From NCBI GenBank assembly GCA_903898725.1, contig CAIUGQ010000237.1, forward strand, positions 1-10,208: a DNA stretch of 10,208 nucleotides, given 5' to 3'. Source of the stretch: an uncultured Burkholderiales bacterium (GTDB taxonomy: Bacteria > Pseudomonadota > Gammaproteobacteria > Burkholderiales > Burkholderiaceae_E). Position numbers and translations under genes: made by a program. Of the stretch, positions 1 to 6,598 are shown piece after piece. Within the stretch, counting starts at the first letter, position 1; every line of letters begins with the position of its first letter. The notes beneath the pieces are model-generated. The model had not been told where the DNA came from. It saw nothing but the letters and a program-made list of their open reading frames with translations, and searched no databases.

Positions 1-810
1 ACCGAGCGCATCCGACACGCCGTCGGTCGCGAAGTTGATGCCGACCACCAGGGTCGCGATGCACAGCGCCGGCGCCAGGATCAGCCACGGCTCCGACCGG
101 ATCGACGACAGGCCGTCGTGGATCATCAGCCCCCAGTCGGGCGTCGGCGGCGAGATGCCGAGCCCGAGGAAGGACAGCGAGGACACCAGCAGCAGCGCGC
201 TGGAGGCACGCAGCGCGAACTCCACCGCGAGCAGGTCGGCGACGTTGGGCAGCAGCTCGCGCAGCACGATCGAGGCGGACGACTCGCCGCGCAGCTGCGC
301 GGCCCGGACGTAGCCGTGCTGCATCAGCACCAGCCCCTGCGCGCGCGCGGTCCGGATCACGCCCATCATCTTGATCGTCGCGACCACCGCGATGAGCACG
401 CCGGTCGACTGGCCGAAGCCGGTGACGAAGAGCGCGACGAACAGGATCGACGGAATCGCGAGCTTGGTCTCCACCAGCCTCGACACCACGTCGTCGAACG
501 CGCCCCGTCGGCAGGCCGCCGTCAGTCCGATCAGCCCGCCCCCCACCGCGGCGATCGCGCCGGCCGCGAAGGCGACGACGATCGACACGCGACCGCCCAT
601 CAGCAGCCGCGACAGGAAGTCGCGCCCGAGCTCGTCGGTGCCGAGCGCATACGGCCCGCCCGGCGGCTCGAGGGGCGCATCCACCAGCTTGAGCGGATCG
701 AAGGGCACGATCGCCGGCGCGAGCAGCGCGAGCGCCACGTGCACGATCACGACCGCCAGTCCGATCAGGGCGAGCGGCCGTCGCCGGAGCACGCTCCAGG
801 CGCGGCTCAT
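1..810 (-). CDS. DppC/OppC-type ABC transporter permease, 3' end outside the window (partial)
   Basis: This is an inner-membrane permease subunit of a peptide/opine/nickel-class ABC importer. The reading frame starts at an ATG at 810 and stays open for 270 codons to the window edge, so only the last few residues are missing. A hydrophobic segment at about residues 12-36 is followed by the family hallmark LGTDELGRDFLSRLL (57-70), which precedes the transmembrane core. The cytoplasmic EAA-type coupling loop, which docks on the ATPase, is at about 168-190 (AAQLRGESS...LLPN). The conserved SFLGLGISPPTPDWG stretch (about 212-227) comes before the last membrane span. The start codon overlaps the stop of the upstream permease gene (ATGA), which implies translational coupling and a DppB/DppC heterodimer. 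The substrate cannot be read from the permease. An ATPase gene would be expected further left but is not visible. Confidence 0.93.
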   Translation of the reverse strand, partial: MSRAWSVLRRRPLALIGLAVVIVHVALALLAPAIVPFDPLKLVDAPLEPPGGPYALGTDELGRDFLSRLLMGGRVSIVVAFAAGAIAAVGGGLIGLTAACRRGAFDDVVSRLVETKLAIPSILFVALFVTGFGQSTGVLIAVVATIKMMGVIRTARAQGLVLMQHGYVRAAQLRGESSASIVLRELLPNVADLLAVEFALRASSALLLVSSLSFLGLGISPPTPDWGLMIHDGLSSIRSEPWLILAPALCIATLVVGINFATDGVSDALG

Positions 811-1778
811 GCGGGCCGCGTCCGAGGATCGAGCGCCAGGATCGCGAGATCGGCGGCGAGATTGAGCGCCACGACCAGGCCGGCCGACATCAGCGCGATC
901 GCCTGGATCACGTGCACCTCGCGGCGCGTCACCGCGCGCACCAGCTCCTGCCCGAGACCGGGATAGGCGAACACCAGCTCGACCACGACGATGCCCGAGA
1001 CCAGTGCCGCGGCGTACAGGGCGATCGCCGTCAGGCTCGGGATCACGGCCGACGGCAGCGCGTGCAGGAACACGACGCGCCACTCCGGCACGCCGGTCAG
1101 GCGCAGCCGCTCCACCGCGTCGCTCGCCAGCGCGTCGATCATGCCGACGCGCAGCAGCCGGGCGAGGTAGGCGACCGATCCGATGAGGACCGTCGCCGCC
1201 GGCAGCGGCGCGGCCGCGAGCAGCACCAGTGCCGGATCGCGGGTGTTCGCGGTCACCGTCGCGGGGAACAGCGGCCACCAGACCGCGAAGACCATCACCA
1301 GCGCCGTGCCGATCACGAACTCCGGGATCGAGTACCCGACGATCGCAGCGGTCGACAGCACGGCATCGGGCGTGCGGTCTCGCCACCATGCCGCCGCGGT
1401 GCCAATCGCGATCGCTACCGGGATCGCCAGCGCCAGCACCGTCGCCGCGAGGATCAGCGAATTGCGCATCGGGTACGCGACGAGGCCCGACACCGGCGCC
1501 TTCGACACCAGGGTGCGCCCGAAGTCGCCCTGCAGCGCACCCAGCACGAACGCACCGAAGCGCTCGGGCGCGGGCCGGTCCAGGCCGAGCTCGTGCTTCA
1601 TCGCAGCCAGCCGCTCGGGCGGGATCATCGAGAGCTCTTCGGCCGACAGCGACACGTCGAGCGCGTCGCCCGGCAGCACCTCGGTCGCGACGAACACGAA
1701 GGTCGCGAGCAGCAGCAGCGTGAGCGCCGACAGCGCGACGCGGCGGGCGATCGCGATCAGCACGCCCGACGGCCCCAC
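807..1778 (-). CDS. DppB/OppB-type ABC transporter permease
   Basis: This 323-residue inner-membrane permease pairs with the DppC-type protein encoded next. The first membrane span (about 13-35) runs into the typical VLPGDAL motif. GDFGRTL (84-90) precedes the second span, and further spans lie at about 107-131, 143-171, 184-207, 244-272 and 293-316. The EAA coupling loop is at about 220-243 (DAVERLRLTGVPEWR...LP). The family signature VVVELVFAYPGLGQELV is near 264-280. Length is normal for the family. The chosen start is a GTG; no in-frame ATG is available just upstream, and a GTG five codons later (1763) is an alternative. No strong ribosome-binding site is visible, so translation may be coupled to the SBP gene ending 13 bp upstream. 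Its TGA overlaps the ATG of the next gene by 4 bp. Confidence 0.93.
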   Translation of the reverse strand: MGPSGVLIAIARRVALSALTLLLLATFVFVATEVLPGDALDVSLSAEELSMIPPERLAAMKHELGLDRPAPERFGAFVLGALQGDFGRTLVSKAPVSGLVAYPMRNSLILAATVLALAIPVAIAIGTAAAWWRDRTPDAVLSTAAIVGYSIPEFVIGTALVMVFAVWWPLFPATVTANTRDPALVLLAAAPLPAATVLIGSVAYLARLLRVGMIDALASDAVERLRLTGVPEWRVVFLHALPSAVIPSLTAIALYAAALVSGIVVVELVFAYPGLGQELVRAVTRREVHVIQAIALMSAGLVVALNLAADLAILALDPRTRPA

Positions 1779-1791
1779 GCGCCGTGCGCGC

Positions 1792-3339
1792 TCATGCCTT
1801 CCAGACCTCGTCGAAGCGCACCGACCAGATCTGCGGGTGGAAGCGCAGGTTGCGCACCGCGCGCCGCTTCACGAGGAAGTTGTCGCCGCCGGCCGCCAGC
1901 ACCGCCGGCACCTCCTCGTGCAGGATGCCCTGCATCTCGGCGTACAGCGTCTTGCGGATCGCGGCGTCGCGCGTGACCATCGCGCGCTGGTAGAGCGCCA
2001 TGTAGCGGTCGTGCTCCGGGCCGCTCCAGTGGCCGCTCTCCACGTTCGCCCCGCGCATGCGAAAGAGCGAGATGCCGGGATTGCGCGAGCCGACCGCGGT
2101 CATCGCGAACTTGTGGAACCGGCCCTTCGACAGGTCGTTGTCGCCGGTGCGGAACTGCACGTAGCCGTCGTTCGGACGCTCCTCGATCGGCATCTCGATG
2201 CCCGCCTCCTTCACCGACTGCTGCAGCACCTGGAAGTAGCGCGGCACCTCGGGCAGCTGCGGGCTGAAGTACAGCGTCGGCAGCGTGATCCCGTTCGGAT
2301 GCCCGGCCTCGGCGAGCAGGCGCCGGGCACGCGCCAGGTCGCGTCCGCCCGGACGCGGCACGAACGCGGGGTCGGTGACGACCAGATGGCTGTCGTTGCC
2401 GACCCAGCCGAACTTGCCGCCATAGGCGATCCGCACGATCGACTCGCGGTCGATGGCCGCAGCGAACGCCTGGCGCACGCGCTTGTCGAGGAACGGCGAG
2501 CCGACGTGCTTGGGGAGCTGGATCACGAAGCTGTAGCCGCCGCGGGCGGTCTCCAGGTCGAACGCGGCGTCGCCCTGCAGGCGCTGCGCTGCGCGCGGAT
2601 CGACGCTCAGCACCGCGTCGAACTGGCCAGCGCGCAGGCCGTTGAGCGCGGCCTCCTGCTGACCCTCGCGGTTGTGGATCTCGACGCGATCGAGGTAGGG
2701 GAAGCCGCGTCGCCAGTAGCCGTCGAAGCGCTCCATCACCAGCGAGCGGTTCGGGTCGCTCGAGACGATCCGGAACGGACCGGTGCCGATGCCGTCGAAC
2801 CCGATCCGATCGAGCGGCGCCGCCGGCATGATCACGCTGTTGTACTCGGCCAGCACGTACGGGAACTCGGCGTTGCCCGCGTCGAGCGTGAACCGCGCCA
2901 GCAGCCGCGACGGCGCCTCGATCCGGACGATCTGCCGCGCGAAGGGCGCATTGGCGCGGTGGTAGTCGAACGAGGCGACGACGTCCGCCGAGCTCAGCTC
3001 CCGCCCGTCGTGGAAGCGCACGCCGTCGCGCAGCGTCACATCCCAGACCTTCAGCGTGTCGTCGGCCGGCTCGACCTTGGCCGCCAGTTCGAGCTCCCAC
3101 TCGAGCTTCTCGTTGACCCAGGTCAGGCAGTTCCACTGCAGCCGCGTGTTGGCGTCGACGATGAAATAGGGATGGCGCGAGTTGCTCGCGTCCGCCGAGC
3201 GGCGGTTGGCGGACAGCTGCGCGTAGACGAGCGTGCCGCCGCGCTTGGGCGAATCCGCCTGCGCCCGCGCCGAGGGCGCGATGCCGACAGCGGTCGCGGC
3301 GAGGCCGGCCTGCACGAACGTGCGTCGATCGAAGGTCAT
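1792..3339 (-). CDS. Family-5 extracellular solute-binding protein of the ABC importer (SBP-2)
   Basis: This 515-residue periplasmic binding protein belongs to the SBP_bac_5 (DppA/OppA/NikA-like) family and delivers ligand to the permease pair encoded next. The N-terminus has a twin-arginine-like signal (D-RR-TFVQ at 4-10), a hydrophobic stretch and an ARA cleavage site near 24-26; there is no lipobox Cys. The mature part starts with the family motif RGGTLVYAQ. It also contains LRDGVRFHDG, GTGPFRIVSSDP, YLDRVEI and a VRQAFAAAIDRESIV helix, all usual landmarks of this fold. It ends in EVWKA. The ATG is supported by GGAGA (3347-3351) seven bases upstream. The protein closely resembles the SBP encoded 38 bp upstream, with many identical blocks along the whole length, so the two are tandem duplicates. 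The ligand is unknown; peptides, opines, nickel chelates and other small solutes are all possible in this family. Confidence 0.93.
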   Translation of the reverse strand: MTFDRRTFVQAGLAATAVGIAPSARAQADSPKRGGTLVYAQLSANRRSADASNSRHPYFIVDANTRLQWNCLTWVNEKLEWELELAAKVEPADDTLKVWDVTLRDGVRFHDGRELSSADVVASFDYHRANAPFARQIVRIEAPSRLLARFTLDAGNAEFPYVLAEYNSVIMPAAPLDRIGFDGIGTGPFRIVSSDPNRSLVMERFDGYWRRGFPYLDRVEIHNREGQQEAALNGLRAGQFDAVLSVDPRAAQRLQGDAAFDLETARGGYSFVIQLPKHVGSPFLDKRVRQAFAAAIDRESIVRIAYGGKFGWVGNDSHLVVTDPAFVPRPGGRDLARARRLLAEAGHPNGITLPTLYFSPQLPEVPRYFQVLQQSVKEAGIEMPIEERPNDGYVQFRTGDNDLSKGRFHKFAMTAVGSRNPGISLFRMRGANVESGHWSGPEHDRYMALYQRAMVTRDAAIRKTLYAEMQGILHEEVPAVLAAGGDNFLVKRRAVRNLRFHPQIWSVRFDEVWKA

Positions 3340-3346
3340 CGGAGCG

Positions 3347-3351
3347 TCTCC
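3347..3351 (-). promoter_or_regulatory. Ribosome-binding site of SBP-2
   Basis: The minus strand reads GGAGA, seven bases before the ATG at 3339. It fixes the start of the second binding protein inside a 38-bp intergenic gap. Confidence 0.6.
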
Positions 3352-3377
3352 AGCAAGAGGGCAGGGGGGGCGCGGGC

Positions 3378-4949
3378 TCAGGCCTTCCAGACCTCGTCCC
3401 AGCGGATCGACCAGTGCTGCGGGTGGTTCTTCAGGCCACGCACCGAGGGGCGCTTGACCAGCAGGTTGTTGCGGCCGGCCGGCAGCAGTGCCGGCACGTC
3501 GTCGGCGACGATCCGCTGCATCTCGGCGTACAGGCCCCGGCGCTCGGCCGCATCGGCGGTCACCATCGCGCGCTCGTACAGCACCATGTAGCGGTCATGG
3601 GCCGGTCCGCTCCAGTAGCCCGACTCGTTGTTCGCGCCGCGCATGCGGTACAGGCTGATGCCGGGGTTGCGCGGACCGACGGCGGTGTACGCGAAGCGAT
3701 GGAACTTCCCCTTGGCCAGGTCCGCGTCACCGGTCCGGAACGCGAGGTAGCCGTCGTTCGGACGTTCCTCGATGGGCAGCGTGATGCCCGCCTCGCGCAC
3801 GCTCTCCTGGATCACCTGGAAGTAGCGCGGCATCTCGGGCCACTGCGGCGCGTAGTACAGGGTCGGCAGGGTGATGCCGTTCGGGTGGCCGGCCTCCGCC
3901 AGCAGCGCGCGGGCGGCCTTGAGGTCCCGGCCGCCCGGCCGCGGCACGAACATCGGGTCGGTGCCGGCGAGGTGGCTGTCGTTGCCGACCCAGCCGCCGC
4001 GCTGCCCGCCGTAGACGATCCGCACGATCGCCTCCCGATCGATCGCGAGCGCGAGCGCGCGCCGCACGCGCACGTCGGCGAACGGCGAGCCCGGGTGCTT
4101 GGGCAGCAGGATCACCGCCTGGTCGCCGGACGACGCGGGCAGCAGCTCGGTGTCGGCCTCGGCCTGCAGCTGGCGCGCGAGCCGCGGATCGATGTTGAGC
4201 ACCGCATCGAACTGCCTGGCCCGGAAGCCGTTGATCGCCGACTCCATCTGCCCCTCGCGGTTCACCACCTCGAGCCGGTCGAGGTAGGGCAGCCCGCCGC
4301 GCCAGTAGCGCTCGTTGCGCTCGAACACCATGCGCCGCTGCGGATCGGCGGACACGATGCGGAACGGCCCGGTACCGATGCCGTCCAGGCCGATCCGGTC
4401 CGGGTCGGCCGCCGGCATGACCACGTTGTCGTACTCGGCGAGCACGTACGGAAACTCGGCGTTCCCGGACTTGAGGTGAAAGCGCACCGACAGCGGGCCG
4501 GTCACCTCGATGCGGGTGATCTGCTGCGAGGCGAAGTTCTTCAGCCGGTGAAGCTCGAACGACGCGGCGACGTCGCGTGCCCGCATCTCGCTGCCGTCGT
4601 GGAACCGCACGCCCTCGCGGAGCGTGGCCTCCCAGACGTCGAGCTTCGAATCGACCGGCCGGACCGAGGTCGCGAGCTGGTCGACGACGCCGAGGCGCTC
4701 GTCGACCCAGGTCAGGGTGTCGTACGCCGACCGGGTGATCAGGTCGACCATGTAGTACGGGTGCTTCGTGTTGCTCGCGTCGCCGCCGCGTCGGTTGCCC
4801 GAGCATTGCGCGTACACCAGCGTCCCGCCCCGGCGGGGCGTCTCCTGCGCGAACGCCGGGCCGACGAGCCCTGCTTCGAGCGCGGCGAGCAGCATCGCGG
4901 CCTGCTGCACCACCTCACGGCGACGGGGATCGAAGTCCGGCATTGACAT
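3378..4949 (-). CDS. Family-5 extracellular solute-binding protein, first gene of the importer operon (SBP-1)
   Basis: This 523-residue periplasmic binding protein of the SBP_bac_5 family is the promoter-proximal gene of the importer operon. The signal region has an RRR cluster (9-11), a hydrophobic stretch and an AFA cleavage site at about 32-34. It departs from the Tat consensus after the arginines (E-V-V instead of x-F-L-K) and carries a Glu within the hydrophobic part. The mature protein has RGGTLVYAQ, LREGVRFHDG, GTGPFRIVSADP, the VRRALALAIDREAIV helix and a C-terminal EVWKA. Nearly every conserved block matches SBP-2. The start was placed at the first of two close ATGs (4949 and 4943) because GAGAG (4955-4959) sits five bases before the first. 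The gene is divergent from a LysR-type regulator 62 bp away, which probably controls it. The ligand is unknown. Confidence 0.93.
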   Translation of the reverse strand: MSMPDFDPRRREVVQQAAMLLAALEAGLVGPAFAQETPRRGGTLVYAQCSGNRRGGDASNTKHPYYMVDLITRSAYDTLTWVDERLGVVDQLATSVRPVDSKLDVWEATLREGVRFHDGSEMRARDVAASFELHRLKNFASQQITRIEVTGPLSVRFHLKSGNAEFPYVLAEYDNVVMPAADPDRIGLDGIGTGPFRIVSADPQRRMVFERNERYWRGGLPYLDRLEVVNREGQMESAINGFRARQFDAVLNIDPRLARQLQAEADTELLPASSGDQAVILLPKHPGSPFADVRVRRALALAIDREAIVRIVYGGQRGGWVGNDSHLAGTDPMFVPRPGGRDLKAARALLAEAGHPNGITLPTLYYAPQWPEMPRYFQVIQESVREAGITLPIEERPNDGYLAFRTGDADLAKGKFHRFAYTAVGPRNPGISLYRMRGANNESGYWSGPAHDRYMVLYERAMVTADAAERRGLYAEMQRIVADDVPALLPAGRNNLLVKRPSVRGLKNHPQHWSIRWDEVWKA

Positions 4950-4971
4950 AAAAACTCTCTATAAGCAAAAT
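4943..4971 (+). promoter_or_regulatory. Candidate sigma-70-type promoter for the LysR-type gene
   Basis: TTGACA (4943-4948) is followed by exactly 17 bases and then CAAAAT (4966-4971), four of six matches to TATAAT. Transcription would start near 4978, giving a leader of about 33 bases. The -35 box overlaps the start codons of the divergent SBP gene. Motif match only. Confidence 0.4.
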
Positions 4972-5011
4972 TGACGTCATAACAAGATTATCAGCGAGGC
5001 GTGACATTCGC
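4950..5011. promoter_or_regulatory. Divergent promoter/operator region between SBP-1 and the LysR-type gene
   Basis: This 62-bp gap is clearly richer in A+T than its surroundings. It holds a perfect 8-bp palindrome TGACGTCA (4972-4979) and an interrupted dyad TNATAA-N5-TTATNA (4977-4993). On the minus strand GATAAT (plus coordinates 4987-4992) could be the -10 box for SBP-1; no good -35 precedes it, which would fit an activator-dependent promoter. LysR-type regulators usually bind such divergent regions next to their own gene, so this is the likely binding site; that is inferred from position. Confidence 0.5.
4955..4959 (-). promoter_or_regulatory. Ribosome-binding site of SBP-1
   Basis: The minus strand reads GAGAG, five bases before the ATG at 4949 and eleven before the ATG at 4943. 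It favours the upstream start. Confidence 0.45.
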
Positions 5012-6022
5012 ATGACGTCGACTCCCACAGCCGGTGCCCCGAAGCCCGCGCCCCCCGGACGGCGCGACGGAGGCATCACCCTCTCGGCGCTGCGCACCTT
5101 CGTCGCGGTGGCCGAGGCCGGCAGCGTCTCGCGCGCCGCGGAGGCGATCGGCGTCAGCCAGCCGAGCGTCTCGATCCAGCTCGCCGGTCTCGAGGAGGCC
5201 TGCGGCGTGCTGCTGATGCGCCGCAAGCCGGCGGTGGCGCTGACCGAGGCGGGCCGCGACCTGTTCGTGCGCGCACGGCTCATCATCAGCCGCCTCGAGG
5301 AGTTCGAGGACTCGGTGAACGCGCTGCGCGGCCTGCGCCGAGGGCGCCTGTCGGTCGGGCTGTCGGCCCCGCACTGGGCGATGCCGCTGATCGCCTCGTT
5401 CCTCGCCGCGCACGAGACGCTCGCGATCGTCACCTCGCTCGGCAACACCGCGACGCTGCTCGACGACATCGCGCGCTGCCGGATCGACGTCGGCGTGATG
5501 ACGCTGCTCGGCCCCGATCCGCAATTCGCGTGCTCGCGGATCGCCGCACCGCGCCTGGCCCTGTGCGTGCGCGGCGACCATCCGCTGGCAGGCCGCGCGG
5601 GCGTGCGACCGGCCGAACTGATGGGCGAGCGGTTCGTGCTGCGCGAGGAGGGCTCGATGACCCGCCGGGTGCTCGAGGCGGCGTTCGCCGCGGAAGGGCT
5701 GGCCGTGCCCGCCGCGATGGTGCTCGGCTCGCGCGAGGCGCTCAAGGAGGCGGTCGCCGCGGGGCTCGGCGTCGCGGGCCTGTTCGACGACGAGCTCGGC
5801 GCCGACCCGCGCCTGAGGACCGTGCCGCTGGTGGGCGACCTGCCGGCCTCAGGCGTCTACGCGGTCGCCCTGCGGGAGTCGCTCGAGATCCCGGCGGTCC
5901 GCGCGTTCATCGACCATGCGGCAGGCTTCAGCCTGCCTGCCGTCGAGCCCGGTCGATCGCCGCGAGGAAGTGCTCGAACGGCGGCGGCGTCGCGTGCGGG
6001 TCCTTCGCGAGGTCGTCGATGA
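5012..6022 (+). CDS. LysR-type transcriptional regulator (resembles phosphonate-catabolism LysR group)
   Basis: This 336-residue cytoplasmic DNA-binding regulator has the LysR winged helix-turn-helix at about residues 24-82 (LSALRTFVAVAEAGSVSRAAEAIGVSQPSVS, then a LTEAGRDL wing). A linker helix and a two-lobed effector-binding domain follow. The effector domain contains GNTATLL, CVRGDHPLAGRAGV, LREEGSMTRRVLEAAF and GSREALKEAVAAGLGVAG. From memory these resemble the LysR group associated with 2-aminoethylphosphonate catabolism; no search was run. An N-terminal extension of about 22 residues rich in Pro/Ala/Gly precedes the usual LysR start. Only a weak GAGG (4996-4999) lies twelve bases before the ATG, so the start is less certain. 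The last 31 codons are Arg/Ser/Ala-rich, look like a tail beyond the usual family end, and overlap the convergent HD gene. It probably regulates the divergent importer operon and perhaps the HD gene. Confidence 0.92.
   Translation: MTSTPTAGAPKPAPPGRRDGGITLSALRTFVAVAEAGSVSRAAEAIGVSQPSVSIQLAGLEEACGVLLMRRKPAVALTEAGRDLFVRARLIISRLEEFEDSVNALRGLRRGRLSVGLSAPHWAMPLIASFLAAHETLAIVTSLGNTATLLDDIARCRIDVGVMTLLGPDPQFACSRIAAPRLALCVRGDHPLAGRAGVRPAELMGERFVLREEGSMTRRVLEAAFAAEGLAVPAAMVLGSREALKEAVAAGLGVAGLFDDELGADPRLRTVPLVGDLPASGVYAVALRESLEIPAVRAFIDHAAGFSLPAVEPGRSPRGSARTAAASRAGPSRGRR
5920..5937. repeat. 7-bp stem/4-base loop inverted repeat at the 3' end of the HD-domain gene
   Basis: GGCAGGC-TTCA-GCCTGCC is a perfect hairpin whose loop contains the TGA stop of the minus-strand HD-domain gene. 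It lies within the last 35 codons of the convergent LysR gene. No T-run follows on either strand, so it is not a standard intrinsic terminator. It could still slow convergent transcription or protect a 3' end. Confidence 0.5.
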
Positions 6023-6485
6023 GGCGCAGCCGCACCGCGCCGCGGAACGCGGGCTCGCGCTCGAACGCCGCCGCCTCGGCCGGGCTCATCGGGCCGCCCT
6101 GCCGCGCGAGCGAGCGCACCGAATCGCCCGACAGCGTGCCGAAGTAGGCCGGGTCGGTCGCGCACAGCCAGCGCTTGGCGGCGACGTGCAGCGCGATCGG
6201 CCCGACCACCCCCTCGCCGAACCAGCGGGACAGCCAGGCCGAGGCCCGGGCCTCGTGGCGATCGTCGACGCCTTCGCGCGCCGGATCCTCGCCCAGGTCG
6301 TGGATCATGTGGCCGACGTCGTGCAGCAGCGCGGCCACCACGCCTTCGTCCGATTCACCCCGCGATTCGGCGAGCGCGCCCGACTGCAGCGCATGCTGGA
6401 GCTGGTTGATCCGGGACAGCCCGTAGCGGGCGGTGGCCTTCGATCCGTAGATGTCGAGCAACGCGGTGGTCAGATCGTCCGTCAT
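5928..6485 (-). CDS. HD-domain protein, PhnZ/TmpB-like mixed-valent diiron oxygenase family
   Basis: This 185-residue, probably cytoplasmic protein resembles the HD-domain proteins of phosphonate-degradation operons. Characterised members (PhnZ, TmpB) use two irons and O2 to cleave the C-P bond of alpha-hydroxy phosphonates. Predicted metal ligands are H31 (QLQHALQ), H55-D56 (ALLHDVGH), H77 (DDRHEA), H100 (ALHVAAKRWLC) and D157 (RLIDDLAK). Other family blocks are YFGTLSGDS and QGGPMSPAE (129-137). The ligand spacing agrees, within one residue, with the PhnZ ligands as I recall them (34, 58/59, 80, 104, 161). Y21 matches PhnZ Tyr24, but S24 replaces Glu27, which contacts the substrate amine in PhnZ. 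The substrate is therefore uncertain, and a different HD-type hydrolase is possible. AGAGA (6490-6494) lies four bases before the ATG. Its 3' end overlaps the LysR gene by 95 bp. Confidence 0.85.
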   Translation of the reverse strand: MTDDLTTALLDIYGSKATARYGLSRINQLQHALQSGALAESRGESDEGVVAALLHDVGHMIHDLGEDPAREGVDDRHEARASAWLSRWFGEGVVGPIALHVAAKRWLCATDPAYFGTLSGDSVRSLARQGGPMSPAEAAAFEREPAFRGAVRLRLIDDLAKDPHATPPPFEHFLAAIDRARRQAG

Positions 6486-6598
6486 CGAGTCTCTGCGATC
6501 ACTTTGTCATAAGTTGAATGCTATGACAACGCTATCCTGATTGCCGGATCCGAGCAAGCGCGAGACGATGACACGCGGTGTCGGCTGCGGGGCGAGGC
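6486..6598. other. Intergenic region upstream of the HD-domain gene
   Basis: This 113-bp gap separates two minus-strand genes. Its left half is A+T-rich for this genome and carries the 26-bp inverted repeat described separately. The right half has a GACAC-GCG-GTGTC inverted repeat (6570-6582) shortly after the hydrolase stop, and an 8-bp palindrome CGGATCCG (6545-6552). No T-tract terminator is seen. The gap length and the repeat suggest that the HD gene has its own promoter. Confidence 0.45.
6504..6529. promoter_or_regulatory. 26-bp inverted repeat, candidate operator of the HD-domain gene
   Basis: Two perfect 8-bp arms, TTGTCATA (6504-6511) and TATGACAA (6522-6529), are separated by ten bases and lie 19-44 bases before the HD start codon. 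The outer TTGTCA of the minus strand (plus 6524-6529) matches a -35 box at five of six positions but lacks a clear -10. The even dyad and A+T richness suit a dimeric transcription factor. GTCATAA (6506-6512) also occurs in the LysR/SBP-1 promoter region (4976-4982). Confidence 0.55.

Noticed and set aside
1183..3591. 802-codon open frame on the plus strand across DppB and SBP-2
   Set aside because: It covers parts of two well-supported minus-strand genes, has no recognisable domains and has the composition of antisense GC-rich DNA.
3414..4946. 510-codon open frame on the plus strand antisense to SBP-1
   Set aside because: It is a shadow of the SBP gene; His/Arg/Val-rich with no motif or ribosome-binding site.
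4971..4991. TTGACG with GATTAT as a plus-strand promoter
   Set aside because: The spacing between the boxes is too short for a sigma-70 promoter; TTGACA at 4943 with 17-base spacing fits better.
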